A stretch of DNA of 64,000 bases from Erwinia psidii (GTDB lineage: Bacteria > Pseudomonadota > Gammaproteobacteria > Enterobacterales > Enterobacteriaceae). Below are positions 36,750 through 45,175 of the stretch, in pieces. The stretch lies in NCBI RefSeq assembly GCF_003846135.1, contig NZ_RHHM01000008.1:62001-126000 (forward strand), in the 5' to 3' direction. The stretch's first letter is position 1, and every line of letters begins with the position of its first letter. The position numbers and the translations under genes are program-made. The notes beneath the pieces were generated by a model. That model saw nothing but the letters and a program-made list of their open reading frames with translations. It did no database searches and had not been told where the DNA came from.

Positions 36750-36777
36750 TTGCAGAGGAATGATTTTCTCGTATAAT
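36750..36777 (+). promoter_or_regulatory. tRNA-Gly promoter
   Basis: TTGCAG (36750-36755), 16-base spacer, TATAAT (36772-36777), then GCGCACCC discriminator. It lies 41 bases before the tRNA. Confidence 0.75.
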
Positions 36778-36818
36778 GCGCACCCTGTAACGACATGTTG
36801 TTTTCAACGTTACGCTTA

Positions 36819-36894
<76 letters not shown>

Positions 36895-37349
36895 ATTCTT
36901 ACATCGAATATGATGCCTGTCTTCATTTCATGAAATTACCATTTCACCTCCAACGCCTTTAATTGTTATATAGCCAATGAATTATCTCTGTAATTAACAA
37001 ATGGCATACAGATTATCAGCATATTAAACAACGTCTTTCTCTTTCCCCTTTCAGCCAGTGTATCCGGCCACACGGTCATCAATAGCCTAACTATCAGTTA
37101 TGATGCTGTTTTTTATTTTTCTGGCTGCCACTCCGTCTGAAGTGGATAAGATTATTCTGGCTTTTTATTCAAAGAGTGTGTGTTGCCAGAATAAAAACAA
37201 GAATGAAATAGAGTGTGAATATTATCTCATTTTGTATTAATGCCTTTTAACAGGATATTATCAGTGGCAACAAACGGCAGGCTGAATATCCCTCTTCATT
37301 ATGAAAAGGATAAAGAGGGAAAATTATTTTAATTGTAAAAAATCGAAAA
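36895..37349. other. Non-coding AT-rich left end of the island
   Basis: 455 bases with no gene I can support. It has an inverted repeat, ATTCTGGC (around 37153) with GCCAGAAT (around 37185), and CCCTCTT/AAGAGGG near 37290-37320, which could terminate the regulator gene on the minus strand. Confidence 0.5.
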
Positions 37350-37799
37350 TTACTGGGTTAAAAACTTCACTAAGTTTTTACACAGTTTTTTAATGCCATT
37401 ACCAGGATTAACTGACTCTGACGAAGCATTCTTCTGCAACGGCGATTCAGGTATTTCAGTTATCAACACATCATCACTGATTGTCCACCCCTGCCGTGGC
37501 AGAGTCTGGATAATGTTTTTCCTGAAACCAGCATTCTTTAACTGTTTACGCAGTTCTGAAACCGTCTGATAAAGCGTATTAGGCGTAACTTCTTTTCCCA
37601 GACTTTCCCAACCCGCTTCATACAATGATTTATGGGAAACAACCTTGCCGCTATTGGTAATAAGTAGCAGAAGACACCGTGATGCAGTGCTGTATAAAGT
37701 ATGTTCATCTCTGGTTTCACAACTGATGAGACGGTTTTTTCCTGGTACAAAAACGACAGTATTGTTAATAGAATACCTGGTAATTTTACTATTTCCCAT
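37350..37799 (-). CDS. Winged-helix (OmpR/CadC-type) transcriptional regulator of the surface operon
   Basis: 149 aa from ATG 37799 (AAGGA 11 bases upstream). Residues about 8-110 form a Trans_reg_C winged helix: TRYSINNTVVFVPGKNRLIS, LLLLITNSGKVVSHKSLYEA, VTPNTLYQTVSELRKQLKNA, IIQTLPRQGWTIS. There is no receiver domain and, unlike CadC or ToxR, no membrane span; the C-terminus is a short polar and basic tail. It is divergent from the pilin gene across a 518-bp region. A role in controlling the fim/tps operon is inferred from position. Similar orphan winged-helix proteins regulate fimbrial operons. Confidence 0.75.
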   Translation of the reverse strand: MGNSKITRYSINNTVVFVPGKNRLISCETRDEHTLYSTASRCLLLLITNSGKVVSHKSLYEAGWESLGKEVTPNTLYQTVSELRKQLKNAGFRKNIIQTLPRQGWTISDDVLITEIPESPLQKNASSESVNPGNGIKKLCKNLVKFLTQ

Positions 37800-38317
37800 A
37801 GTGTTAAACATCCTTAAAGAGGTTAATAAAAAGGTTCCAATAAAGAACTGGTACACATTAAGGAGGCCTGATGTGTCTCAACCTTTTTATGCTGTTGGTA
37901 ACCTGACAGCGCTGCGTGGTATCTAAAGTGCATTCCTGATGATGTGATTTATTATCGACTATTTTCCGCTAAAGTTAAGTTTAAAACGCTTAATTAAGTT
38001 TTCTCTTTAGTGGTCGCTTTATAACGACGAAGGGATTTGAGAAGTGGTTTTCGCGATATTAAGCTTTAATCCACTTGACGAAGTGGCTGCTGTATTCAGC
38101 ATAAGTTGATTCTCAAATTGATTAAGAACTATTTGATAGACTGGTTCTATTGGTTGATGATTGAATATTTTTTCTGGAAATTTATGTTTCCTTAATTAGA
38201 TCTCACTTGTGGTTTTTTGTGGCTTTCTTATGTTTTCATTGTGGCTTTATGGCATAAATTGATGGCTAATGTTTCATAGGAATATACATTGTTAAATATA
38301 TAATAGAGGATGTGTAA
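37800..38317. promoter_or_regulatory. Divergent control region of the fim/tps operon with TTGTGG repeats
   Basis: 518 AT-rich bases between regulator and pilin. TTGTGG occurs three times as direct repeats at 38207, 38217 and 38239, that is, at 10 and 22 bases or about one and two helical turns. OmpR/PhoB-type winged helices bind direct repeats with that period. An imperfect inverted repeat AAGTGG/CCACTT spans about 38042-38077. No certain -10 can be fixed; TATAAT at about 38300 is close to the start codon. The ribosome site is AGAGGATG before ATG 38318. Confidence 0.5.
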
Positions 38318-38893
38318 ATGAATTTTTTAAATTTTAAAAAAGTAGTTATTTTGAGTTTAATTGCTGGATTTTCTTCTTCTGCAGCTACCGCTAACGATGG
38401 AACTATTTCTTTTACCGGTAGTATTTCAGACACAACCTGTATCATTTCCGGCGGCGATGATACCCAGCTTAATCAGGGGGCTGACTTTACGGTGACGCTG
38501 CCTACGGTCAGTACAACGGCTCTTAATGCTGCCAATAAATATGCCGGAGATACTAAATTCTATATTAATCTGTCAGGTGAAAACTGCACCGATGATAAAA
38601 TTGCCAACGTGATATTTGAAAGGGCACAAAGCACCAATATTGATTCCACTACAGGTTTTCTGAAGAATACGGTGGCGACTACCGCTGGTGGCGCGGGCAA
38701 TGTTTATATTCGCATCCTTAATAAAGATGCCACACCACTAAATTTATCCTTACAGAACACAAGTCACCAGCCAGTGACTATCAAAGATAACACCGCCAGT
38801 TTCCAGTATTGGGCACAATATGCTTCTGTGAGCGGTGCAGGCACGGCAGGTAAAGTTGCCAGCGACCTGGTTTATTCGGTGACCTACCAATAA
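38318..38893 (+). CDS. Type 1-like fimbrial major subunit
   Basis: 191 aa. A signal peptide (VVILSLIAGFSSSAATAND) is followed by GTISFTGSISDTTCIISGGD, the canonical pilin start with the first Cys. The second Cys is in GENCTDD. The C-terminal beta-zipper strand ends with VYSVTYQ, with Gly-Tyr-like alternation for donor-strand exchange. It is exported by Sec, held by the chaperone at 39032-39751 and assembled by the usher at 39763-42345. A terminator-like hairpin separates it from the chaperone gene, which would give more pilin than assembly proteins. It is the first gene of the six-gene operon. Confidence 0.9.
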   Translation: MNFLNFKKVVILSLIAGFSSSAATANDGTISFTGSISDTTCIISGGDDTQLNQGADFTVTLPTVSTTALNAANKYAGDTKFYINLSGENCTDDKIANVIFERAQSTNIDSTTGFLKNTVATTAGGAGNVYIRILNKDATPLNLSLQNTSHQPVTIKDNTASFQYWAQYASVSGAGTAGKVASDLVYSVTYQ

Positions 38894-38930
38894 GCAATAC
38901 AGATTAACTGTATTTCTGACTATACCTCAA

Positions 38931-38949
38931 GGGGACTTGTGTCCCCGTT
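38931..38949 (+). terminator. Partial terminator/attenuator after the pilin gene
   Basis: GGGGAC (38931-38936) and GTCCCC (38941-38946) with a TTGT loop, followed only by GTTTAA. The weak T tract suggests partial read-through, as in other fimbrial operons. Confidence 0.6.
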
Positions 38950-39031
38950 TAATCAACCCGAAAAGGATGGAAACGGTATTTTTAGCATTTACTGAGTGTA
39001 TTACTGATTCTTTGCGAATGAAGGAATAATC

Positions 39032-39751
39032 ATGTTGAAAACGATAACCTTATTGTTGGCTATTATTTATCCGGCAACGTCATTTTCTGCCATACAAATC
39101 ATGGCAACCAGGGTCATTTTAAATGCAAAAGAGAATGAACAGTCATTTATTATAAAAAACACTGGAGATACTCCGTCCCTGCTTCAGTTGTGGCTGGCAG
39201 ATAAGAATGACGATAGTGTGGAAATTAAAAGTAATGTTCCATTCACCATTACGCCGCCAGTTTCGCGTGTTAATGCACAAAGAAATAAAGTTTTCAGAAT
39301 ATTGAGTGTGGATGATGCAGCGCAATCTTTGCCGCAAGATCGTGAGAGTGTTTTCTGGATTAACGTCCTTGATGTGCCCTCAACTAAAGCAGAGAGTGAA
39401 GAGGGTAACAAACTAAATATTGCGTTCAGAACAAGGATAAAATTATTTTACCGGCCGGTCAGTCTGAAAGGAACGCCAGAGGATTCAGCAACCAGGCTGG
39501 TCTGGTCGGAAAGGAAGTCCGGTGGGGACTACATTTATAAAGTGACGAATAATGAGCCGTATCATGTTTCTTTCGCAAATTTATCGCTGAAAGCAGGAGA
39601 CAAGAACGTGGCGACTATCCCCGGAGGAATGGTCGAGCCTTACTCTTCCAAAGAGTTCGTTTTTAAAGGCGTAAACAATAGCAATGTGGAAATGAGTTAC
39701 AGATATATAACTGATCTTGGTGCCTTCGTTACTGGATACTATAAAAAATAA
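39032..39751 (+). CDS. Periplasmic fimbrial chaperone
   Basis: 239 aa with a signal peptide (TITLLLAIIYPATSFSA). The two Ig-like domains of the PapD family are recognisable: IQIMATRVILNAKENEQSF at the start, VNAQRNKVFRILS near residue 90, VFWINVLDVPS, and NIAFRTRIKLFYRP at the F1/G1 edge that binds subunits. TRLVWSERKSG opens domain 2. It prevents misfolding of pilins and delivers them to the usher. It follows the pilin gene after 138 bases and precedes the usher by 11 bases. Confidence 0.92.
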   Translation: MLKTITLLLAIIYPATSFSAIQIMATRVILNAKENEQSFIIKNTGDTPSLLQLWLADKNDDSVEIKSNVPFTITPPVSRVNAQRNKVFRILSVDDAAQSLPQDRESVFWINVLDVPSTKAESEEGNKLNIAFRTRIKLFYRPVSLKGTPEDSATRLVWSERKSGGDYIYKVTNNEPYHVSFANLSLKAGDKNVATIPGGMVEPYSSKEFVFKGVNNSNVEMSYRYITDLGAFVTGYYKK

Positions 39752-39762
39752 ACATAACGGTT

Positions 39763-42345
39763 ATGAAAAGAAAAAAGCCCCCTTTAGTAATATTGACTAA
39801 ATTATTTTTATTATCTCTTCCTTTTTTTCAGGTAGCCTGGGCAGAACAAGCGGCAGCTGATGTTCAACGTAAAGAAAATTCAGAAAATCGTATTGTAAAG
39901 TTCAATACGGGTTTTCTGACCGCCTTCAATAAGGACATTGATCTCTCGTGGCTGGAAAATGAGAAAGGTATTAATCCTGGTAGCTATGTATTAGAGGTCT
40001 TTCTCAACGGCAAGAATTTAAAAAACCAGAGGGTTGAATTTATGATGAAGGAAGGGGAAGTTTTGCCCTGTATTTCACAAACGATCATGCAAAGAATCAC
40101 CCTGGATAACAATAAAATGCCTGAGGGGTGGCAGGATCAGCAATGCCTCGATTTAGCCGGGACTATACCTGGATCGTCGGCAAATTATGATTATGAAAAT
40201 GAACGACTCACGATAACCATACCGCAAATATATCTGATTGAGCAACCTGAAGGATATATTGATCCATCCCGTTGGGATGATGGGATCAACGCGCTGACTG
40301 CCAGCTATTCACTCAGTGCAAGCAGTGCACATAGCCGCAAGCAGCAAAACAGATCGATGCTCTATGGCAATCTGCTGACGACATTGCGACTTGGTGCATG
40401 GCGCTTCCATACTTACGATTCGCTGGTAGCAGGAAGCCAACAGGGTCAGAGTATTCAGCATATACAGGCCTATGCTGAGCGGGCGGTGTCGCCACTGTTA
40501 TCAGAGCTGTCTCTTGGGGATCTGAGTACAAGCGGAGAATTTTTTGATACCACCTCGCTTCGTGGCGTGATCCTGAGAAGTGACGAACGGATGCTCCCCT
40601 GGACGGTAAAAGGTTATGCCCCTGAGATCCGTGGCATTGCTTACAGCAATGCGGTAGTGACAGTGAAGCAGGGAGGGAACGTCATTTATGAGCAAAATGT
40701 TCCACCTGGCGAGTTTAATATCAGCCAGATGGCCTCGCTGGGTTACGGAGGAAATTTAGAGGTAACGGTGACAGAAAGTGACGGAGTGATTCGGACTTTC
40801 CAGGTTCCCTACAGCAGCATTCCTCAATTGTTACGCAAAGGCTATTTCAGGTACTCGGTTGCAACAGGTGAGGTGCGACGTGTCGGTATATCGTCTACAC
40901 CATCAATGTTTGAGTCGACCTTGCAATATGGTTTAAACAATAACATCACGGCATATGGTGGCTTACAAGCCACATCCGACAAAAGTTACAGCGCGTTAAA
41001 TGGTGGTGTGGCCATCAATACCTTTTTGGGAGCAATGAGTGCAGGTGTGACCTATTCTGTGGTGCCTGCCAATTTGAAAACGGAAAAAGAAAGCTCTCTG
41101 AAAAATAACTCACAATTAAAACTGAGCTACAGCAAGCTAATCAGCGATACCCATACTAATTTCAACATTGCCAGTTATTATATGGCGGGAGATAACTTTT
41201 ATACCCTGGATGAGGCCTTGCAAACCAGCGCGAGGCAATCCATCAGCGATGACTGGCATCTGGATCGCTACAGAAACCGGTTGGAAATCGCTGTCACCCA
41301 GGATCTCCCAGAGAACTGGGGACAGATGGCAATAAGTGGTTGGTGGGAAAAAAATAACAATACCGGGAAAAACAATAACAGGTCTTTATATCTCTTTAGT
41401 TACAAAAATAACTACGATGCAATAAATTACAGCATTAATGTTAATAAAACTATAACCTGGAAGGGAAAAGAAGATACGGCATACATATTAAATGTATCAA
41501 TGCCCTTTGGTTTCAGAAAAGGTATTAATCGACCAAACTTGCGAGTATCAACGAGTTACGCTAATGATAATTCATTATTCCGAACTTCGTTGAGTGGCAG
41601 TACGCAGGAGGAAGATTCATCACTAAGTTTTAATACCTACTTCAGTCATTCGAGTCGTAATGACCCTAATTTTGGAATTAATGTAGCTCAAACGAACAAT
41701 GCTTCACAAAAAAGCATTAGTTACAGCCAGTCGAGGATGAATTCTTCTATAGGGGCATCAATTAACGGCGGTGTTTTATTGCATAGTGACGGTATCCACT
41801 TCTCGCCATATCTTGGAGAAACCCTTGCACTCATTGAAGCTGAAGGTGCCGAAGGAGCAAGTATTATGGGGAACAGACATTCTCGTATTAAAACCGCAGG
41901 TTATGGTCTGTTGGGAAATTTAAGGCCTTATGAAGTCAATACGCTTAATCTGGATGTAAAAGGTGCACCTGTCAGCTTTGAAACCTTTGAAGAAGGCGCT
42001 GAAGTGGTACCAACCGCTGGGGCGGTAGTTAAAGTAAAATTTAATAATATAAATGAAAGTAGTAACACTTTTATTGCAAGAATAAAACAAGGCAATGGTG
42101 ATTTTATACCTTTTGGATCCCAGGTATTTGATCACGAAAATAACATATCGGGGACATCGGGGCAGGGAGGAATTACGATCCTTTCTCTTTCTGTAGATTC
42201 TGAATATCTGGAAGTCAGATGGAAAGAAGATAAAAAGGCAATAGTATGCCGGGTCACTCCCGAAGAACTTAAACGCAACAAAGCACAGGCCGGGGAAGGT
42301 ACATCTACGGTTACCATACAGTGCAACAAAGATAAGGGGTCCTGA
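39763..42345 (+). CDS. Outer-membrane fimbrial usher
   Basis: 860 aa. After a signal peptide (FLLSLPFFQVAWAEQAAA) the usher N-terminal domain reads FNTGFLTAFNKDIDLSWLEN. Then comes the 24-strand barrel with a plug domain (RGIAYSNAVVTVKQGGNVIY, PPGEFNISQM). The C-terminal domains contain AGAVVKVKFNN and the Cys pair (IVCRVTPEELK, VTIQCNKD). It is the translocation pore and assembly platform for the pilus. The stop is followed after one base by the adhesin start, so translation is coupled. FimD/PapC family, normal length. Confidence 0.95.
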   Translation: MKRKKPPLVILTKLFLLSLPFFQVAWAEQAAADVQRKENSENRIVKFNTGFLTAFNKDIDLSWLENEKGINPGSYVLEVFLNGKNLKNQRVEFMMKEGEVLPCISQTIMQRITLDNNKMPEGWQDQQCLDLAGTIPGSSANYDYENERLTITIPQIYLIEQPEGYIDPSRWDDGINALTASYSLSASSAHSRKQQNRSMLYGNLLTTLRLGAWRFHTYDSLVAGSQQGQSIQHIQAYAERAVSPLLSELSLGDLSTSGEFFDTTSLRGVILRSDERMLPWTVKGYAPEIRGIAYSNAVVTVKQGGNVIYEQNVPPGEFNISQMASLGYGGNLEVTVTESDGVIRTFQVPYSSIPQLLRKGYFRYSVATGEVRRVGISSTPSMFESTLQYGLNNNITAYGGLQATSDKSYSALNGGVAINTFLGAMSAGVTYSVVPANLKTEKESSLKNNSQLKLSYSKLISDTHTNFNIASYYMAGDNFYTLDEALQTSARQSISDDWHLDRYRNRLEIAVTQDLPENWGQMAISGWWEKNNNTGKNNNRSLYLFSYKNNYDAINYSINVNKTITWKGKEDTAYILNVSMPFGFRKGINRPNLRVSTSYANDNSLFRTSLSGSTQEEDSSLSFNTYFSHSSRNDPNFGINVAQTNNASQKSISYSQSRMNSSIGASINGGVLLHSDGIHFSPYLGETLALIEAEGAEGASIMGNRHSRIKTAGYGLLGNLRPYEVNTLNLDVKGAPVSFETFEEGAEVVPTAGAVVKVKFNNINESSNTFIARIKQGNGDFIPFGSQVFDHENNISGTSGQGGITILSLSVDSEYLEVRWKEDKKAIVCRVTPEELKRNKAQAGEGTSTVTIQCNKDKGS

Positions 42346-42346
42346 A

Positions 42347-43324
42347 ATGAGATTTAAAAAAATCATTCAGATGTCGCTTTATATAATAGTAACTATCTCA
42401 GGTATAGCATCATTCTCAGTAGGTGCCAGCTGTACTCTCACCAGCCCGGCGCTAACGGTTAATATACCAGCGCTGATGCTGTCGCCAACAGAGAAAGGAG
42501 CAGTGGGAACCAGGTTATTTTCTCGTAGTATACCTGTTTCACAAGTTGGCTATGATTGTGGTAGTGGTGTGCGATCATCATGGACATCCGCCTATACGCG
42601 CCCGGAAATATCAAAGTCATCTTTGACCAATGTTTACAATACTGGCCTTGCCGGCATTGGTATTCGTATAAAATGGCCTGCAAGCCGTGCGGATAATGCC
42701 TGGGTGCCGGGGACATATTCCTGTCAGGGGAGTTGTATTGAGCAGGCAGATGATATTTTGGTGGAGTTTGTGCAGACGGGCAATGTTTCCGGTGGCACCA
42801 TCCCCGCCGGAAGTATCATTACCGTCGCAGTTTCACCTGATAATGATCCACAAAATACGTTAACTTTGCTGACTGTAAATCTTGGTTTGGTTACTGTTCA
42901 GGTATCCTCCTGTGCTATTTATGCCGACACCAATAGCGTAAACCTGGGTGATTATTCACTATCTGCAATTAAAGCATCTGGCTTTCAGGGAGATAAAAAA
43001 GATTTCACTATTACTCTGGATTGCCCGACATCTTCATCTGCAAAGATCACTTTTGAGGGAAAAAATGCATGGGGTATGAGTAGTGGGGTTATTGAAAATG
43101 CAGGAAGTGCTAAAAATGCCTATATCAAGCTCTATCAGAAAAATGTTGTACGCTATACCGAAAAGGCCTTAAATACAGCTGATAACTTCGGTAGTTCCAC
43201 GGCATTTACTGGGAAACGCACTGTTACCTATGCGGGGGAAATGTATTTTGAGGATGGAACAAGAGAAAGTGTTACTGCCGGTACGGTTACGGCAAATATA
43301 ATCTACACTTTGACAATAAATTGA
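42347..43324 (+). CDS. Fimbrial tip adhesin, two-domain
   Basis: 325 aa. A signal peptide (SLYIIVTISGIASFSVGAS) precedes a receptor-binding domain of about 165 residues that has no resemblance I can name, with a Cys pair in YSCQGSCIEQ. The C-terminal half is a pilin domain: SSCAIYADTNSVNLGDYSLS, then FTITLDCP, and a final strand IIYTLTIN for donor-strand exchange. That layout, lectin-like plus pilin, is that of FimH/FimD(Bordetella)-type tip proteins. It begins one base after the usher stop and ends 22 bases before the TpsB gene, so the pilus and secretion genes appear to share a transcript. Confidence 0.85.
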   Translation: MRFKKIIQMSLYIIVTISGIASFSVGASCTLTSPALTVNIPALMLSPTEKGAVGTRLFSRSIPVSQVGYDCGSGVRSSWTSAYTRPEISKSSLTNVYNTGLAGIGIRIKWPASRADNAWVPGTYSCQGSCIEQADDILVEFVQTGNVSGGTIPAGSIITVAVSPDNDPQNTLTLLTVNLGLVTVQVSSCAIYADTNSVNLGDYSLSAIKASGFQGDKKDFTITLDCPTSSSAKITFEGKNAWGMSSGVIENAGSAKNAYIKLYQKNVVRYTEKALNTADNFGSSTAFTGKRTVTYAGEMYFEDGTRESVTAGTVTANIIYTLTIN

Positions 43325-43346
43325 TTTTTATTGGATTCTTAATTAA

Positions 43347-45152
43347 ATGAAAAAAAACATAATATATATTTCTTTACCTGTTATTTTATTATCACTGGGG
43401 AATGCAAATGCAGAGGATTTATCAAATCAGAGATCTTTTTTGCAACGTGATGTTTCCTTAATTAATACAAACGCAACAGATCTGCCAACTTACCGATCTT
43501 TGCCGCAACGCGATCTTGATCGACTGGAAAGGCAAAGTGAGCAGGAAAAAATAAGAAGTGAAAAGATGCGTGAGCAGCGTATACAGCAGGATAATTCAGT
43601 TCGTGATGCATTGCTCAATCCCTCAGAAAATGAAAGCAGTCACCAGTTTAAGATCAAAGAAATTCTGATCGAGGATGACGATAAATATGAATTTTCATCT
43701 GAGAGAAACGCTATTATTCAGGCTTACCTTAATACCAATATGGGCGAGCGTGAAGTTATTAACCTGGTTAAGGAATTAACCAATTTCTATATCAGTCGCG
43801 GTTATGTTACGACACAGGTCACCATTGTTCCTGGCTCATTGCGTTCTGAAAAATTGGTTCTCAAAGTTCTGTGGGGAAGTATCTCTGGTTTTCTGCACAA
43901 CAATGAAGCACCGGGCTGGCGCGAAAAGACCAGATTGTTTAGTGCAATGCCATTTGCCACCGGTAATCGTCTGACAATCAGTGATATTGATCAGGGGCTG
44001 GATAATCTTCTGCGTGTTTCACCGGGCGATAGTTTGCAAATAATGCCCTCAGAAGTTAGCGGCCAGTCAATGATTAATCATCAGGGAGGGAGTATTTTTC
44101 CTCTTTCAGTTCATGTCGGTATAAATAATTCCGGTTCGCGCACCGCAGGTTGGCATCAGTACTATCTGAACACTTCCCTGCGTAATGTTCTGGGACTAAA
44201 TGATACCATTGGTTATTACTATTCCTATAATAATTTGAACGCAGATACTGACAGTCAGTCTGCCAAAAGTATTTCCATGAATATTCCCTTGGGCTACTGG
44301 TCTTTTGACAGCAGTTACTATAAGTCTAAATATAATAAAGTCATTAGCGGTGCTTATGGGGGGTACGGCAGTGATGGTCAGTCAGAACGACTGTCATTTA
44401 AAGTCAGCAGAACGCTGTACCGCAATGCTGATGGAAAATTTACGGGTTATGTTAAAGCTGAAAAAAGGAGTAATGAAAATAATATATTTGGTTATCCAAT
44501 TGCGGTTTCAAGTAAAAACTACAGTAACCTGAATACGGGTATTACATGGGTCGGCGGTATGGCCGGTGGCTGGGTTTATATTGATTTAAATATGACAGCT
44601 GGTGTTCCCTGGTTTAATTCCGCATGGAAAGAAGACACCGATCTTGCGGGGTTTGACATTGATTACAAGAAATATAATGGCATGTTGAGCTGGAGTAAGC
44701 GATTAGTTACCTCTCAATCTGGCAGACTCAGCCTCGATTACGAAATGAACAGTGGCTTCCAGTATAGCAATGACGTATTGGTCAGCGATGCTAAATACAG
44801 TCTGGGAGATGAGTTTACGATAAGAGGTTTTAAGGATGATATCGTTTCAGCCGATCGCGCTTTGTGGCTGGCTAATACTCTAAAATTACCGCTGATTATA
44901 AATTATGCACGCGTTAATCAGATAGCCCCTTTCGCCGGTTTTGATATAGGTATGGCCAGAAGAAATTGTCCGGCAACTGCAAGCAATTGCGATCGTGATT
45001 ACATGAGTGGTGCAGCTGTTGGTCTCAAAATGAATGGCAGAGATTTTTCTGGTTCATTGACATCTGCCTGGCCCGTAAGAAAACCCGTTTCCCTCAGTAG
45101 TCGAAAAATAGACAGCCAGACAATTTATTTTAATTTAGACATTGGTTTTTAA
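43347..45152 (+). CDS. TpsB/FhaC-type two-partner secretion transporter
   Basis: 601 aa. The signal peptide (IIYISLPVILLSLGNANAE) is followed by an N-terminal helix region rich in charge (RLERQSEQEKIRSEKMREQR). Two POTRA domains follow (KIKEILIEDDDKYEFS; NFYISRGYVTTQVTIVPGSL), then a 16-strand Omp85-type barrel. The loop-6 motif is FTIRGFKDD (RG-F, normally V-R-G-Y), and the last residue is Phe. It exports the TpsA protein encoded 23 bases downstream. The closest functional types are FhaC, ShlB and CdiB. Placement between a tip adhesin and TpsA is the feature of note. Confidence 0.9.
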   Translation: MKKNIIYISLPVILLSLGNANAEDLSNQRSFLQRDVSLINTNATDLPTYRSLPQRDLDRLERQSEQEKIRSEKMREQRIQQDNSVRDALLNPSENESSHQFKIKEILIEDDDKYEFSSERNAIIQAYLNTNMGEREVINLVKELTNFYISRGYVTTQVTIVPGSLRSEKLVLKVLWGSISGFLHNNEAPGWREKTRLFSAMPFATGNRLTISDIDQGLDNLLRVSPGDSLQIMPSEVSGQSMINHQGGSIFPLSVHVGINNSGSRTAGWHQYYLNTSLRNVLGLNDTIGYYYSYNNLNADTDSQSAKSISMNIPLGYWSFDSSYYKSKYNKVISGAYGGYGSDGQSERLSFKVSRTLYRNADGKFTGYVKAEKRSNENNIFGYPIAVSSKNYSNLNTGITWVGGMAGGWVYIDLNMTAGVPWFNSAWKEDTDLAGFDIDYKKYNGMLSWSKRLVTSQSGRLSLDYEMNSGFQYSNDVLVSDAKYSLGDEFTIRGFKDDIVSADRALWLANTLKLPLIINYARVNQIAPFAGFDIGMARRNCPATASNCDRDYMSGAAVGLKMNGRDFSGSLTSAWPVRKPVSLSSRKIDSQTIYFNLDIGF

Positions 45153-45175
45153 ACTTTTTATCAGGAAAATTAATT

